Source: UBA6107 sp964533735
Lineage (GTDB): Bacteria > Chloroflexota > Anaerolineae > Anaerolineales > Anaerolineaceae
NCBI GenBank assembly: GCA_964533735.1
Contig: CAZHMD010000003.1
Span: forward strand, 62,001-126,000
Direction of reading: 5' to 3'
Length of the DNA stretch: 64,000 bases
The notes under the pieces are model-generated. The model did no database searches. It was not told the DNA's origin and saw only the letters and a list, made by a program, of their open reading frames with translations. Below are positions 35,142 through 42,702 of this stretch, one piece after another (within the stretch, counting starts at the first letter, position 1; each line of letters opens with the position of its first letter). The translations under genes and the position numbers were made by a program.

Positions 35142-35394
35142 TTTCAGATCTCCTTTTTAATATGGTTATTAGCATAAAAAATTAAATTGATTAGGTTTAC
35201 AAGAGGAATAAAGGTAAATCCGCTTACTTTCGCGTCTCCTGTTGTAACAGTTGTGAAATTACTCTTTTCAAGATTGCGTCTCATCTTTGGTCATATGCTT
35301 TTCCACGTCTATGGGATTTGGCAAATCCTGTGATCTGAATTTTGTTTGCTCGATCGCTTTCATTTTTTTCAGTTTACGTAGAAAAAATTTGTTA

Positions 35395-36051
35395 TCAATG
35401 AACAGATTGCAGGATTGTCCACAAGTCAACCGGTTGCGCGCTATAGCTTTCGTTAAACAGGATCACGGCTGTGATGACCAACGCGAAAAAACCAATGACA
35501 AACCCAATTTGGAGTAGCGATGTTTTCTGGATCTCATGTTTAGGCTTCACATCACAAACGTTACCCGGACAGTATTGGGGTTTTTCTTTATGGAACAATG
35601 GATAAAATTTGCATCCCAGGCAAATACCAAACACAGCTTCAAAAAATAAAAAGATGAGGCAGATCTGGCAGATAATGCCGGTAATGACGCTGGTTGAATT
35701 CAGTACAACCAACAACAGGAAAATGATCGTCGCTAACACTAAACCGATCGTCCAGGCAAACTTTTTTGGAGCCGCACCGACGTATTCGGGGGTTTGCTTA
35801 CGGACAAACAAACGCCCAATAATTAATGAAGGTGAATATTTGGGGCTGATGAACATGCGGATGATGAAATCTATCAGGAAGATGGTGTTGACCAACTTAA
35901 TCATAAAAAAATTCTCTTTAAATATGACCAGCATCCAGGCCAGGAACATAAAAAAATACAGTATCCCTGCCGATGCTCTTATTTCCCGTTCGTTTAAAAC
36001 AGGAATGTTATAGCCTTCTACCGTTTCTCCAAATTGCTTTATTTTATTCAT
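35395..36051 (-). CDS. DUF4395 membrane protein
   Basis: This is a 218-residue membrane protein. A cytoplasmic N-terminus with VPVLNE-like VLNEREIRASAGILYF precedes two TM helices, then FIIRMFISPKYSPSLIIGRLFVRKQTPEYVGAAPKKFAWTIG, and two more TM helices leading to GICLGCKFYPLF. The pattern and the paired cysteines (CLGC) are typical of DUF4395. Several members are found near rhodanese or thioredoxin-like genes, but none is adjacent here. A last TM segment follows a short Cys-containing loop (PGNVCDVKP). Confidence 0.75.
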   Translation of the reverse strand: MNKIKQFGETVEGYNIPVLNEREIRASAGILYFFMFLAWMLVIFKENFFMIKLVNTIFLIDFIIRMFISPKYSPSLIIGRLFVRKQTPEYVGAAPKKFAWTIGLVLATIIFLLLVVLNSTSVITGIICQICLIFLFFEAVFGICLGCKFYPLFHKEKPQYCPGNVCDVKPKHEIQKTSLLQIGFVIGFFALVITAVILFNESYSAQPVDLWTILQSVH

Positions 36052-36211
36052 TCTCCACTCTTTTCTACTTTTGTTTCGATTTTTGATTGTCTTGTCTTTT
36101 CGATAATTGAAATTTTTGAGTCGGATTGAATTGGCCGAGATGTTACAGCGATCACCATCCTATTTAGCCTGCTTTTTTACGATAAATATCCCAGAATTTA
36201 GGAGCAACTGC

Positions 36212-36245
36212 GGGGAGGGCTTAAGGAGGAATACCGACCCTCCCC
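36212..36245 (-). other. Intercistronic hairpin
   Basis: GGGGAGGG and CCCTCCCC pair perfectly around an 18-nt loop between the genes at 36264-36950 and 35395-36051. There is no T tract on the minus strand, so termination is uncertain. Confidence 0.4.
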
Positions 36246-36263
36246 TATCACCATTCAGCAAAT

Positions 36264-36950
36264 CTACACCACCTGTAAAAGCTCGGCATTTGCTGCCTTG
36301 CCCGGATTGCTGCGCAAAAGAATAATTCCAATCCAGATGAACCAGATGATCTGGCCCAGTCCAAAAACAGGACCCAGCGTGCCTGTCAGCATTGGAACAA
36401 GAGAGACGATGCCCACTGCGCCAATCACGAGGCCGAGGATATTCAGCCCTTTGGGAAGTTCACCAGCCCGCAATGCAGCCAGGCTAACCAATAACGTCAT
36501 GAGACCGCCAAGTATTTCACCATTGGCATTGCCCAGCCCGTCAATTGCGGGTTCAATTCCCTGCCAGGTCAACGCAGCCTGGGCTGGGTCAGTGGCATTG
36601 AGTGCCACCACTGAGGTGAGGGCGGCATTCGCGACCATGCCGCTGGCGATCAATGAGCCAGCCCAGATGATCCCAATTGCGGTGGCCACTTGCATCAGTG
36701 CGGGTGCGCCAGCTTTCAATCTGTTGTATAAAGCCAGTGAAAATACAATCAGAAAAAAGCCGAAGAACACATACATGAGCAGGTTGGTTGAAAAAACGAC
36801 CGCCTGGTTGTTGACATTCACGGCGACCTTTTGGGCTAAATCAGTTATGCTGATGTAATCCAGAATAACGATGAAGATAACTAAGCCCGTCAAGTGCGCC
36901 AATGCCATATAAAGCGCTGAAAAACCACCAAATTTCTGTAAAGCTTTCAT
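36264..36950 (-). CDS. Multi-TM membrane protein, DUF4386-like
   Basis: This is a 228-residue protein with six to seven TM segments. It begins MKALQKFGGFSALYMALAHLTGLVIF, a pattern near that of DUF4386 proteins, and has a long loop between TM segments (NATDPAQAALTWQGIEPAIDGLGNANGEILGG). The late GELPKGLNILGLVIGAVGI corresponds to RLIPRWLSVWGFIG of the DUF4386 member at 34416-35141. AAAGGAG precedes the ATG. The third gene behind element E3; function unknown. Confidence 0.65.
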   Translation of the reverse strand: MKALQKFGGFSALYMALAHLTGLVIFIVILDYISITDLAQKVAVNVNNQAVVFSTNLLMYVFFGFFLIVFSLALYNRLKAGAPALMQVATAIGIIWAGSLIASGMVANAALTSVVALNATDPAQAALTWQGIEPAIDGLGNANGEILGGLMTLLVSLAALRAGELPKGLNILGLVIGAVGIVSLVPMLTGTLGPVFGLGQIIWFIWIGIILLRSNPGKAANAELLQVV

Positions 36951-37015
36951 TTTATTGCTCCTTTATCGTTGATAATTTCGAGTATTACGATTTGATCTCA
37001 AGCATGTCTGCCAGG

Positions 37016-37462
37016 TTATGCTTCAGGGTTATGCCACTTCCAGGCATTCCAGATAATGAGTAACAGACCGGCGATTTCTATTGTGGAATAAAAAATATAC
37101 ATGGGAGACGGGATTCCAAGAAATAATGAACCGATTTGAGTCCCAATAAAAAGTGCAGCAGCAATGATGTTTGCCCAGCGGTTAACACGATGCTTTAATA
37201 CCCAGGACAAGACGATCATTAAGAACGGGATCTCAAACATTACAGCTGTTCCCAATAAAAATCCCTCAGTGATCTTTACTGTTCCACCGCCAGTGGTTCC
37301 TGACATTATCTCTTCCAAAGCACCGGGCTCCAATTTTGAGAGGATGTCTGCATACATAAAATTTACAGTATAGAAAACCCATAATAGGATGAGCAGGATT
37401 CTTGTATTCATTTTGGAACCTGTTACGATTTTTCCATGTGTATTTCCTTCGGTTGTGTTCAT
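37016..37462 (-). CDS. DUF6326-like four-TM membrane protein
   Basis: This is a 148-residue protein with four TM segments: LLILLWVFYTVNFMYADIL, TEGFLLGTAVMFEIPFLMIVLS, RWANIIAAALFIGTQIGSLF and a last one ending LLLIIWNAWKW. It is a distant relative of the proteins at 37538-37903 and 29361-29720, with the same four-helix layout and a matching RWxNIIxAA block. It resembles DUF6326. AAAAGGAG precedes the first ATG; an internal ATG 17 codons later is an alternative start. Confidence 0.65.
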   Translation of the reverse strand: MNTTEGNTHGKIVTGSKMNTRILLILLWVFYTVNFMYADILSKLEPGALEEIMSGTTGGGTVKITEGFLLGTAVMFEIPFLMIVLSWVLKHRVNRWANIIAAALFIGTQIGSLFLGIPSPMYIFYSTIEIAGLLLIIWNAWKWHNPEA

Positions 37463-37537
37463 TTTTTCTCCTTTTTTGAACGATATGAATGAGTATTTAC
37501 TATTTGGTAAAAGCGCAACACCGGGCTAATCTGCAGA

Positions 37538-37903
37538 TTAGCTCCATTTCCACGCATACCAGATGGTGACAACATTGAACCCCATGTTGACTGCAATCAG
37601 GAATTTGTCATACAGCGATGCATAGGTGGGCAGGCCAACCAGGTTGAACAGGAAAAAGAAAACTGCCACGATAATATTCACCCAACGACTCACTGGTTGG
37701 GGTAAAACCAGGTTCAAGAAAACCATCAGGATGGGAATCATCATCAAAACCGCAATCCCCAGCCAAACGTACTGATTTAGATTCATATCGGCCATCGGTT
37801 TTTTTGCCAAATCACCGCTGCAAATTCGCAACACATCACCGTATAAATAAAGGAGCGTGACAACGACCCAGGTAGCAGAAAGAATAATTTTTGTATTAAT
37901 CAT
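37538..37903 (-). CDS. DUF6326-like four-TM membrane protein (copy 2)
   Basis: This is a 121-residue protein with four TM segments, highly similar along its whole length to the protein at 29361-29720. The two differ mainly in a two-residue insertion (KKPMAD versus KSMTN). It is the first gene behind promoter element E3, whereas the other copy is fourth behind E1. This points to a recent duplication inside the regulon. AAAGGAG precedes the ATG. No function is known. Confidence 0.7.
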   Translation of the reverse strand: MINTKIILSATWVVVTLLYLYGDVLRICSGDLAKKPMADMNLNQYVWLGIAVLMMIPILMVFLNLVLPQPVSRWVNIIVAVFFFLFNLVGLPTYASLYDKFLIAVNMGFNVVTIWYAWKWS

Positions 37904-38031
37904 TTGTTACTCCTTTTCCATTTTTTGATCTGCCTTTTTTATTAAGCTTGTTATCTTCGTATGATCATCAAATCTGTAAATATCCGTTGTGTCAGCAAGT
38001 AAAGAATTTACACTGCCTGCCTGGCACAACG

Positions 38032-38112
38032 CTAATATACCCATGCCAGAGCGCTTGTGTTAGACACTTTGGTGTGGGTTGAAGTGTTGGTTGAAGTGTT
38101 GGTTGAAGTGTT
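38032..38112 (-). promoter_or_regulatory. Promoter element E3 with four 12-bp-spaced repeats (MalT-like cluster 2)
   Basis: On the minus strand AACACT occurs at 38112, 38100 and 38088, each 12 bp apart within a tandem AACACTTCAACC, and CACACC follows at 38076. The last leads into ACACCAAAGTGTCTA (38075-38061), a 21-bp spacer and TATATTAG (38039-38032). E3 has the largest number of repeats. It lies between the end of MalT-like regulator 2 and the first DUF6326-like gene. Confidence 0.78.
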
Positions 38113-38146
38113 GTTTTGGATTACTGAAAAGAAAAGAGGGGGACTT

Positions 38147-40849
38147 TTAGAAGAGGTTCAACTCGCGGGCGCGGGCGATGGCTTCGGTGCGATGGTGTAC
38201 CTGCAATTTTTCAAAAATCCTGCGGTTGTGCCCTTTAACAGTATCAAGGGCAAGGAACAGACGCTTGCAGATCTCATTATTTGATAGTCCCTGGCAAATG
38301 AGCTGCAACACTTCCAGTTCGCGCTGGCTGAGTGGTTCGATCAATTCTGATTGTGGATTGTTAGATGTCGATCCAAGTACAGCCTGCGATGGTGAAAAGG
38401 CAGCCAGAATTTTTTCGACATAATTCGTAAGTGGGTGAGCACGGTCACCGGACTGTTTTTCAAGCCACGATCGAAAATCCTCAATCAAGAAACGCATCGG
38501 CTCGCCCTCATCCACAAATAGTCGGATGAAACCACCCGGTTCAGCGAGGGTCAGTGCTTCGGTCAACACCTGAAATGCCGGGTCTATTTCGACTTGCAGG
38601 TGAAGCGCAAGCGCTTGCAGCACCATCGCGCGAAGCCGTTCATCTTCCCATTTCTTTTCTTTCATTTTCTGGCGATAAGGCAGCAGCAACGCCAGCGCAG
38701 CGGATGGATCCCCCTGCGCTAATAGCACTTTTGCCTGGGTTAACGGATTCTCAGTTTGTTGTGCGAATTTAGCAGCGGCATCCATATTGCCCTGATATAA
38801 GTGGATCAACACCTGGCCGGTGGCAATATCCGGTATTCGCACAGCGAAATCCTTTTGGCGTGTATTTTTTTCCGCCTGCGCCAGGAAGCTGGCTGCGCCG
38901 ACCAAATCTCCCCGAGTTAATCTTATCCGGAACATCAACAGTTGGCTCAGTATTGTCCTGTCAATTATCTGTTCATTTAGCAACCCCAGTTGAAAACTCA
39001 GCTCCCCATATTTCTCAGCGGTATCCAGGTCATTCCATTCATAATAGATCCTGGCAAGGCCACCGTACGGTACTGTCGCAAACGGAATGGGGTCCTCCCC
39101 AGTCAATTGCAGCGCGCGCTGGAATTTCTCTGCTGCCTGGTGAAGCTCGTTACGCAAAACGTGTACCTGACCCAAGCGGGTATATGCCAATAAAACGCCA
39201 TCATTATCCCCGGCAGCCTGGGCGAGAGATAACGCTTCGGTATAGGCCTTTTCCGCCGCGTCGCGATCTCCCTGGAGATAATGTGCAAATCCAGAAAACT
39301 GGGTGGCGGTTGAGCGGTAAACCACATTGTCGGGATGCAGATATTCCAGGGCGCGGTTCGCGTATTCCAGGCTGGTTTCAGCCTGGTAGAGCGTTGCGGC
39401 GAGCATAGCCCTGGCAACCGCAATTTTCCCGACCAGGTTGCGACTCCATTCGTCCATCTCAGTCTGAGGTGGAATTTTCAGTGCCAATGCAGCTTCGGCA
39501 GCCTGGAGTTTCTCTTCCACACCAATTGTCTGGTAGCTATCCAACATCATGGCTGCTTGTTTCCACCAGAGCGCGGGCTTGGAATTGAGCACGCTGATTG
39601 GTAGGGATTCCAGCCATTTCAAAATTATGAGCGGTACACCAGGGAGATTTAAAGGCATCTCCTTGAGCTCCATCAGCCGTTCAGCACGCTCGATATCATT
39701 GGCTGCTGCGGCATGTGTAAAAGCTTCGAGGATCATATTGTTATTTTCATACCATTCGCTGGCAAGGATATGAAGGTGGGCAATTTCATCTGAGGTGAGC
39801 TTTTGCTGCATGCGTTTGCGTAATAAATCACCAAAGAGGTGGTGATAGCGATACCAACGCCGCTCATTGTCTAAGGGAACAATAAACAGATTCGAGCGCT
39901 CGAGGTATTCCAGGGTGGATTGCCCTGAAACGGACGAACCGGGTAATATGGCGTCACAAAGCGGTCCACACATGCGGTCGAGCATGGATGTATGCTGCAA
40001 AAATGCCTGTATACTCTCGGATTGCTGTTGGAGGACCTCTTCGAGTAAGTAATCCATCACGAAGCGATGGCTGCCGGTGAAAGACTGGATGAAACCTGCG
40101 GCGTCTTTATGCCCCTGCATCGAGATGGCTGCCAATTGCAAACCGGCAATCCAACCTTCAGTGCGGGTTTCCAGCGCGGCAATGTTTTCTACGGAGAGAC
40201 CCAGACCGGTTACCTGGTTGAGGAGTTCTGTGGCTTCACCAGGAGTAAAACGCAAATCAGCGGCACGCAGTTCAGTCAGCTGCCCGCGGGCGCGGTAACG
40301 CGCCAGAGGCAACTGCGGGTCTTCGCGTGTGGTGATGACCAGATGCATTTGCGGCGGCTGGTGTTCCACCAAAAAGTCCAGGGCTCGGTCCACCGGTCGC
40401 GAATCAATGGCGTGGTAATCGTCCAGGATGAGAACAAAATGCTCAGATATACTGGATACTTCGTTGAGCAGGGCGGTGAGAAGCGTTTCGATTGGTAAAG
40501 GCTGAGGACCTTGAAGCGCAGTTAACAGGCTATCACCTATGCCCGGTTTAATAGTCTGCAAGGCCGCAACCAGGTAAGAAATGAAACGCACTGGATCGTT
40601 ATCTGCTTCATCCAGCGACAACCATGCCGCTGAATTGCCGCACACCAGCTTAGGCGGGCAGTCCCGGGGGCCGGCAACCCATTCACTGACGAGGGTGGTC
40701 TTGCCGAAGCCAGCGGGGGCAGAGATGAGGGTCAACTTGCGTCCAGAAGAAAGCCCTTTATTCAGTTGTTCCACCAAGCGGGGGCGTAGAACAAGGTTAG
40801 ATCTTGGAGGCGGAACGTAAAGTTTGGTGAGGAGAAGGGAATCTGACAT
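38147..40849 (-). CDS. MalT-like LuxR family transcriptional regulator 2 (STAND ATPase)
   Basis: This is a 900-residue STAND ATPase with a C-terminal LuxR HTH. The P-loop APAGFGKTT is at residues 44-52, Walker B in FVLILDDYHAID at about 135. The NTPase/winged-helix part is followed by a long TPR-like region (about 400-800). The HTH is LSQRELEVLQLICQGLSNNEICKRL in the last 65 residues. It has the same architecture as the regulator at 12559-15288, with similar N-termini. The start at 40849 matches the family start (LLLTKLYVPPPR) although no ribosome site is obvious. Three repeat-containing promoters lie in the genes downstream, so it is the best candidate to bind them. Confidence 0.9.
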   Translation of the reverse strand: MSDSLLLTKLYVPPPRSNLVLRPRLVEQLNKGLSSGRKLTLISAPAGFGKTTLVSEWVAGPRDCPPKLVCGNSAAWLSLDEADNDPVRFISYLVAALQTIKPGIGDSLLTALQGPQPLPIETLLTALLNEVSSISEHFVLILDDYHAIDSRPVDRALDFLVEHQPPQMHLVITTREDPQLPLARYRARGQLTELRAADLRFTPGEATELLNQVTGLGLSVENIAALETRTEGWIAGLQLAAISMQGHKDAAGFIQSFTGSHRFVMDYLLEEVLQQQSESIQAFLQHTSMLDRMCGPLCDAILPGSSVSGQSTLEYLERSNLFIVPLDNERRWYRYHHLFGDLLRKRMQQKLTSDEIAHLHILASEWYENNNMILEAFTHAAAANDIERAERLMELKEMPLNLPGVPLIILKWLESLPISVLNSKPALWWKQAAMMLDSYQTIGVEEKLQAAEAALALKIPPQTEMDEWSRNLVGKIAVARAMLAATLYQAETSLEYANRALEYLHPDNVVYRSTATQFSGFAHYLQGDRDAAEKAYTEALSLAQAAGDNDGVLLAYTRLGQVHVLRNELHQAAEKFQRALQLTGEDPIPFATVPYGGLARIYYEWNDLDTAEKYGELSFQLGLLNEQIIDRTILSQLLMFRIRLTRGDLVGAASFLAQAEKNTRQKDFAVRIPDIATGQVLIHLYQGNMDAAAKFAQQTENPLTQAKVLLAQGDPSAALALLLPYRQKMKEKKWEDERLRAMVLQALALHLQVEIDPAFQVLTEALTLAEPGGFIRLFVDEGEPMRFLIEDFRSWLEKQSGDRAHPLTNYVEKILAAFSPSQAVLGSTSNNPQSELIEPLSQRELEVLQLICQGLSNNEICKRLFLALDTVKGHNRRIFEKLQVHHRTEAIARARELNLF

Positions 40850-41022
40850 TCTGGAATTAATTATACATCGCACCATTGTAGACGCAGGATTGCACTTAAG
40901 ACACATAAATGGCAGGCAAAAAGAAAGTACAATTATAAAAATAAACCTAAATTAAACACCTGAGTTAATTTATGGTATTGGGAAAAACGTTTAGTTGTTT
41001 GTAGTGTTTAAGGAGGTAAAAA

Positions 41023-41898
41023 ATGCCATTTAATGAGAAATCTCAATTAGATCCGTCTCAAGTGCAGGACCGCCGGGGAAGAAGCACAGGGCGCACCATT
41101 GCTGTAGGCGGCGGTGGAATCGGTCTGCTAGTATTGGTGGTTTCTCTTTTGCTGGGTGTGAACCCCGCTGATTTACTAGGTAACGCTGCCATATCACCCT
41201 CAACTTCAGATACGACAACGGGCGAGATAAGCGACCTTGCAAGTGCGTGCCAGACTGGGGCTGATGCGAATACCCGACAGGATTGCGCAATTGTCGGATA
41301 CGTCAACAGCATCCAGGAATATTGGTCTGATGCATTTGCAAGCAATGGAGCCCAATATACACCATCACAGACCATATTGTTCTCAGGGGCAACTGAAGCA
41401 GCCTGCGGTTATGCATCTGGATTATCGGGACCTTTCTATTGCCCGAGAGACCAGAGTGTGTATCTTGACCTGGCTTTCTTTAATGAAATTGAAACACGTT
41501 TTGGCGTGAATGGAGGTCCTTTCGCTGAAGCCTATATATTGGCACATGAATACGGACATCATGTACAGGATCTACTGGGGATACTGGAAATATCGAACGA
41601 TCGGGGACCAAACAGCTTGTCTGTTTATACTGAACTCCAGGCCGACTGCCTGGCAGGAATCTGGGTAAACCATGCGGTAGAAACCGGATACCTGTCACAA
41701 TTGACGAATGAGGAGATTGCTCAGAGCCTGGATGCTGCAACCAAAGTAGGCGATGACCGGATCCAAAACGCGACCCAAGGCTACGTTTCTCCCGAGAGCT
41801 GGACACACGGGTCATCCAAGCAGCGCTATGCAGCGCTCCTGGATGGTTTACAGACCGGTGACATTAATACTTGCGAGACTCCCGGTTGGACGGACTAA
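41023..41898 (+). CDS. Neutral zinc metallopeptidase, YpfJ family
   Basis: This is a 291-residue membrane-anchored protein. A cytoplasmic N-terminus with QVQDRRG is followed by one TM segment (about 25-46) and an extracytoplasmic zinc peptidase domain with HEYGHH at about 174-179 and the third-ligand region YTELQADCLAGIW. Conserved Cys residues (about 74, 87 and 127-138) may form disulfides. The family is widespread, but its substrates are unknown. AGGAGG precedes the ATG. The gene is divergent from MalT-like regulator 2 and has its own terminator. Confidence 0.9.
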   Translation: MPFNEKSQLDPSQVQDRRGRSTGRTIAVGGGGIGLLVLVVSLLLGVNPADLLGNAAISPSTSDTTTGEISDLASACQTGADANTRQDCAIVGYVNSIQEYWSDAFASNGAQYTPSQTILFSGATEAACGYASGLSGPFYCPRDQSVYLDLAFFNEIETRFGVNGGPFAEAYILAHEYGHHVQDLLGILEISNDRGPNSLSVYTELQADCLAGIWVNHAVETGYLSQLTNEEIAQSLDAATKVGDDRIQNATQGYVSPESWTHGSSKQRYAALLDGLQTGDINTCETPGWTD

Positions 41899-41919
41899 CT
41901 ATCTGAATCAATTACTTGC

Positions 41920-41948
41920 AAAGAGACTCTCGAAAGGGAGTCTCTTTT
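41920..41948 (+). terminator. Rho-independent terminator after the metallopeptidase gene
   Basis: AAAGAGACTC pairs perfectly with GAGTCTCTTT around an 8-nt loop, followed by T. Confidence 0.85.
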
Positions 41949-42040
41949 CATATATAGTCATGGTTTTCACAAAAACCAGTCTAAACCAGCTACCCAGTAC
42001 TCTGCTTCTGATAACCGTTACTTGTGATAAGATGGGAACC

Positions 42041-42607
42041 ATGGCAGCCAAACGATACGCAGATGATTACGAAACAGTCATCACAACAGACGAAAAAGGT
42101 AATGAGAAAAAGACCGCGGTATACCGAGGAGAGTACTTCGAGATCTCACCTGACGAGGAAGGACTTGCCCAATTCAAGCGAAATTGCCTGCTGCTGGTGG
42201 CTGCGATCATCGTCCTTCATATAAGTGGCGGATTCGTGAACAACCCGGGAATGAACCAGTTTTACGTTGGGCTGCCGTATGTGAGCGCTTTCTTCCCATT
42301 AGTGTACCTGGCGATGAGCTTTTTCCGCCTGCCAAAAAGCAAGCCCCGGTACCGACGCGATGAGGTCGGGCTGTCCTTAGGCCGAATGAAAACATCAAGC
42401 TCCATACTATTGGTATTTCTCATATTAAGCTTGCTTGGAGAGATAGCTTTTCTTTTGTTTGCAACTACAGGTTACCAATTATTACGCGAGCTCCTGTACC
42501 TGGCGTTAGCAATCCTGACTGCAGCAGTGGTTTATTACCTGATCAGATTACAAGGGCAAATTCACATTCTGTCTATAGTTGATGGTAACAAAAACCACAT
42601 GCCATAA
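42041..42607 (+). CDS. Membrane protein with four TM segments, function unknown
   Basis: This is a 188-residue protein. An acidic cytoplasmic N-terminus (MAAKRYADDYETVITTDEKG, then YRGEYFEISPDEEG) is followed by four TM segments (about 47-65, 75-93, 122-142 and 147-167). The family is not recognised. Reading extends upstream without stop into the metallopeptidase gene, but the terminator there and the change in composition make a start at 42041 (or 42032) more likely. It is the only gene between the terminator and the promoter of the oligopeptide importer. Confidence 0.6.
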   Translation: MAAKRYADDYETVITTDEKGNEKKTAVYRGEYFEISPDEEGLAQFKRNCLLLVAAIIVLHISGGFVNNPGMNQFYVGLPYVSAFFPLVYLAMSFFRLPKSKPRYRRDEVGLSLGRMKTSSSILLVFLILSLLGEIAFLLFATTGYQLLRELLYLALAILTAAVVYYLIRLQGQIHILSIVDGNKNHMP

Positions 42608-42619
42608 CTCCCCCAATCC

Positions 42620-42648
42620 TTGCATTGATAAAAAAACCCAGTTATACT
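42620..42648 (+). promoter_or_regulatory. Sigma-70-type promoter of the oligopeptide ABC operon
   Basis: TTGCAT (42620-42625) and TATACT (42643-42648) are separated by 17 bp, an ideal vegetative promoter spacing, about 55 bp upstream of the binding-protein start. AAGGAGG precedes that start. Confidence 0.65.
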
Positions 42649-42702
42649 TAATTATCCAGCGGGGTAAACCCGTAAATTATATTTCCTTAAGGAGGAGAAA
42701 TA

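Noticed and set aside
36298..36858. 186-codon plus-strand frame
   Set aside because: It is antisense to the multi-TM protein gene at 36264-36950 and reads as low-complexity sequence.
38071..38112. Simple tandem repeat (microsatellite)
   Set aside because: The 12-bp period recurs at the same place in two other promoters with different filling sequence, so an operator array is the better reading.
41753..42040. N-terminal extension of the membrane protein at 42041-42607
   Set aside because: The upstream frame overlaps the metallopeptidase gene and crosses its terminator.
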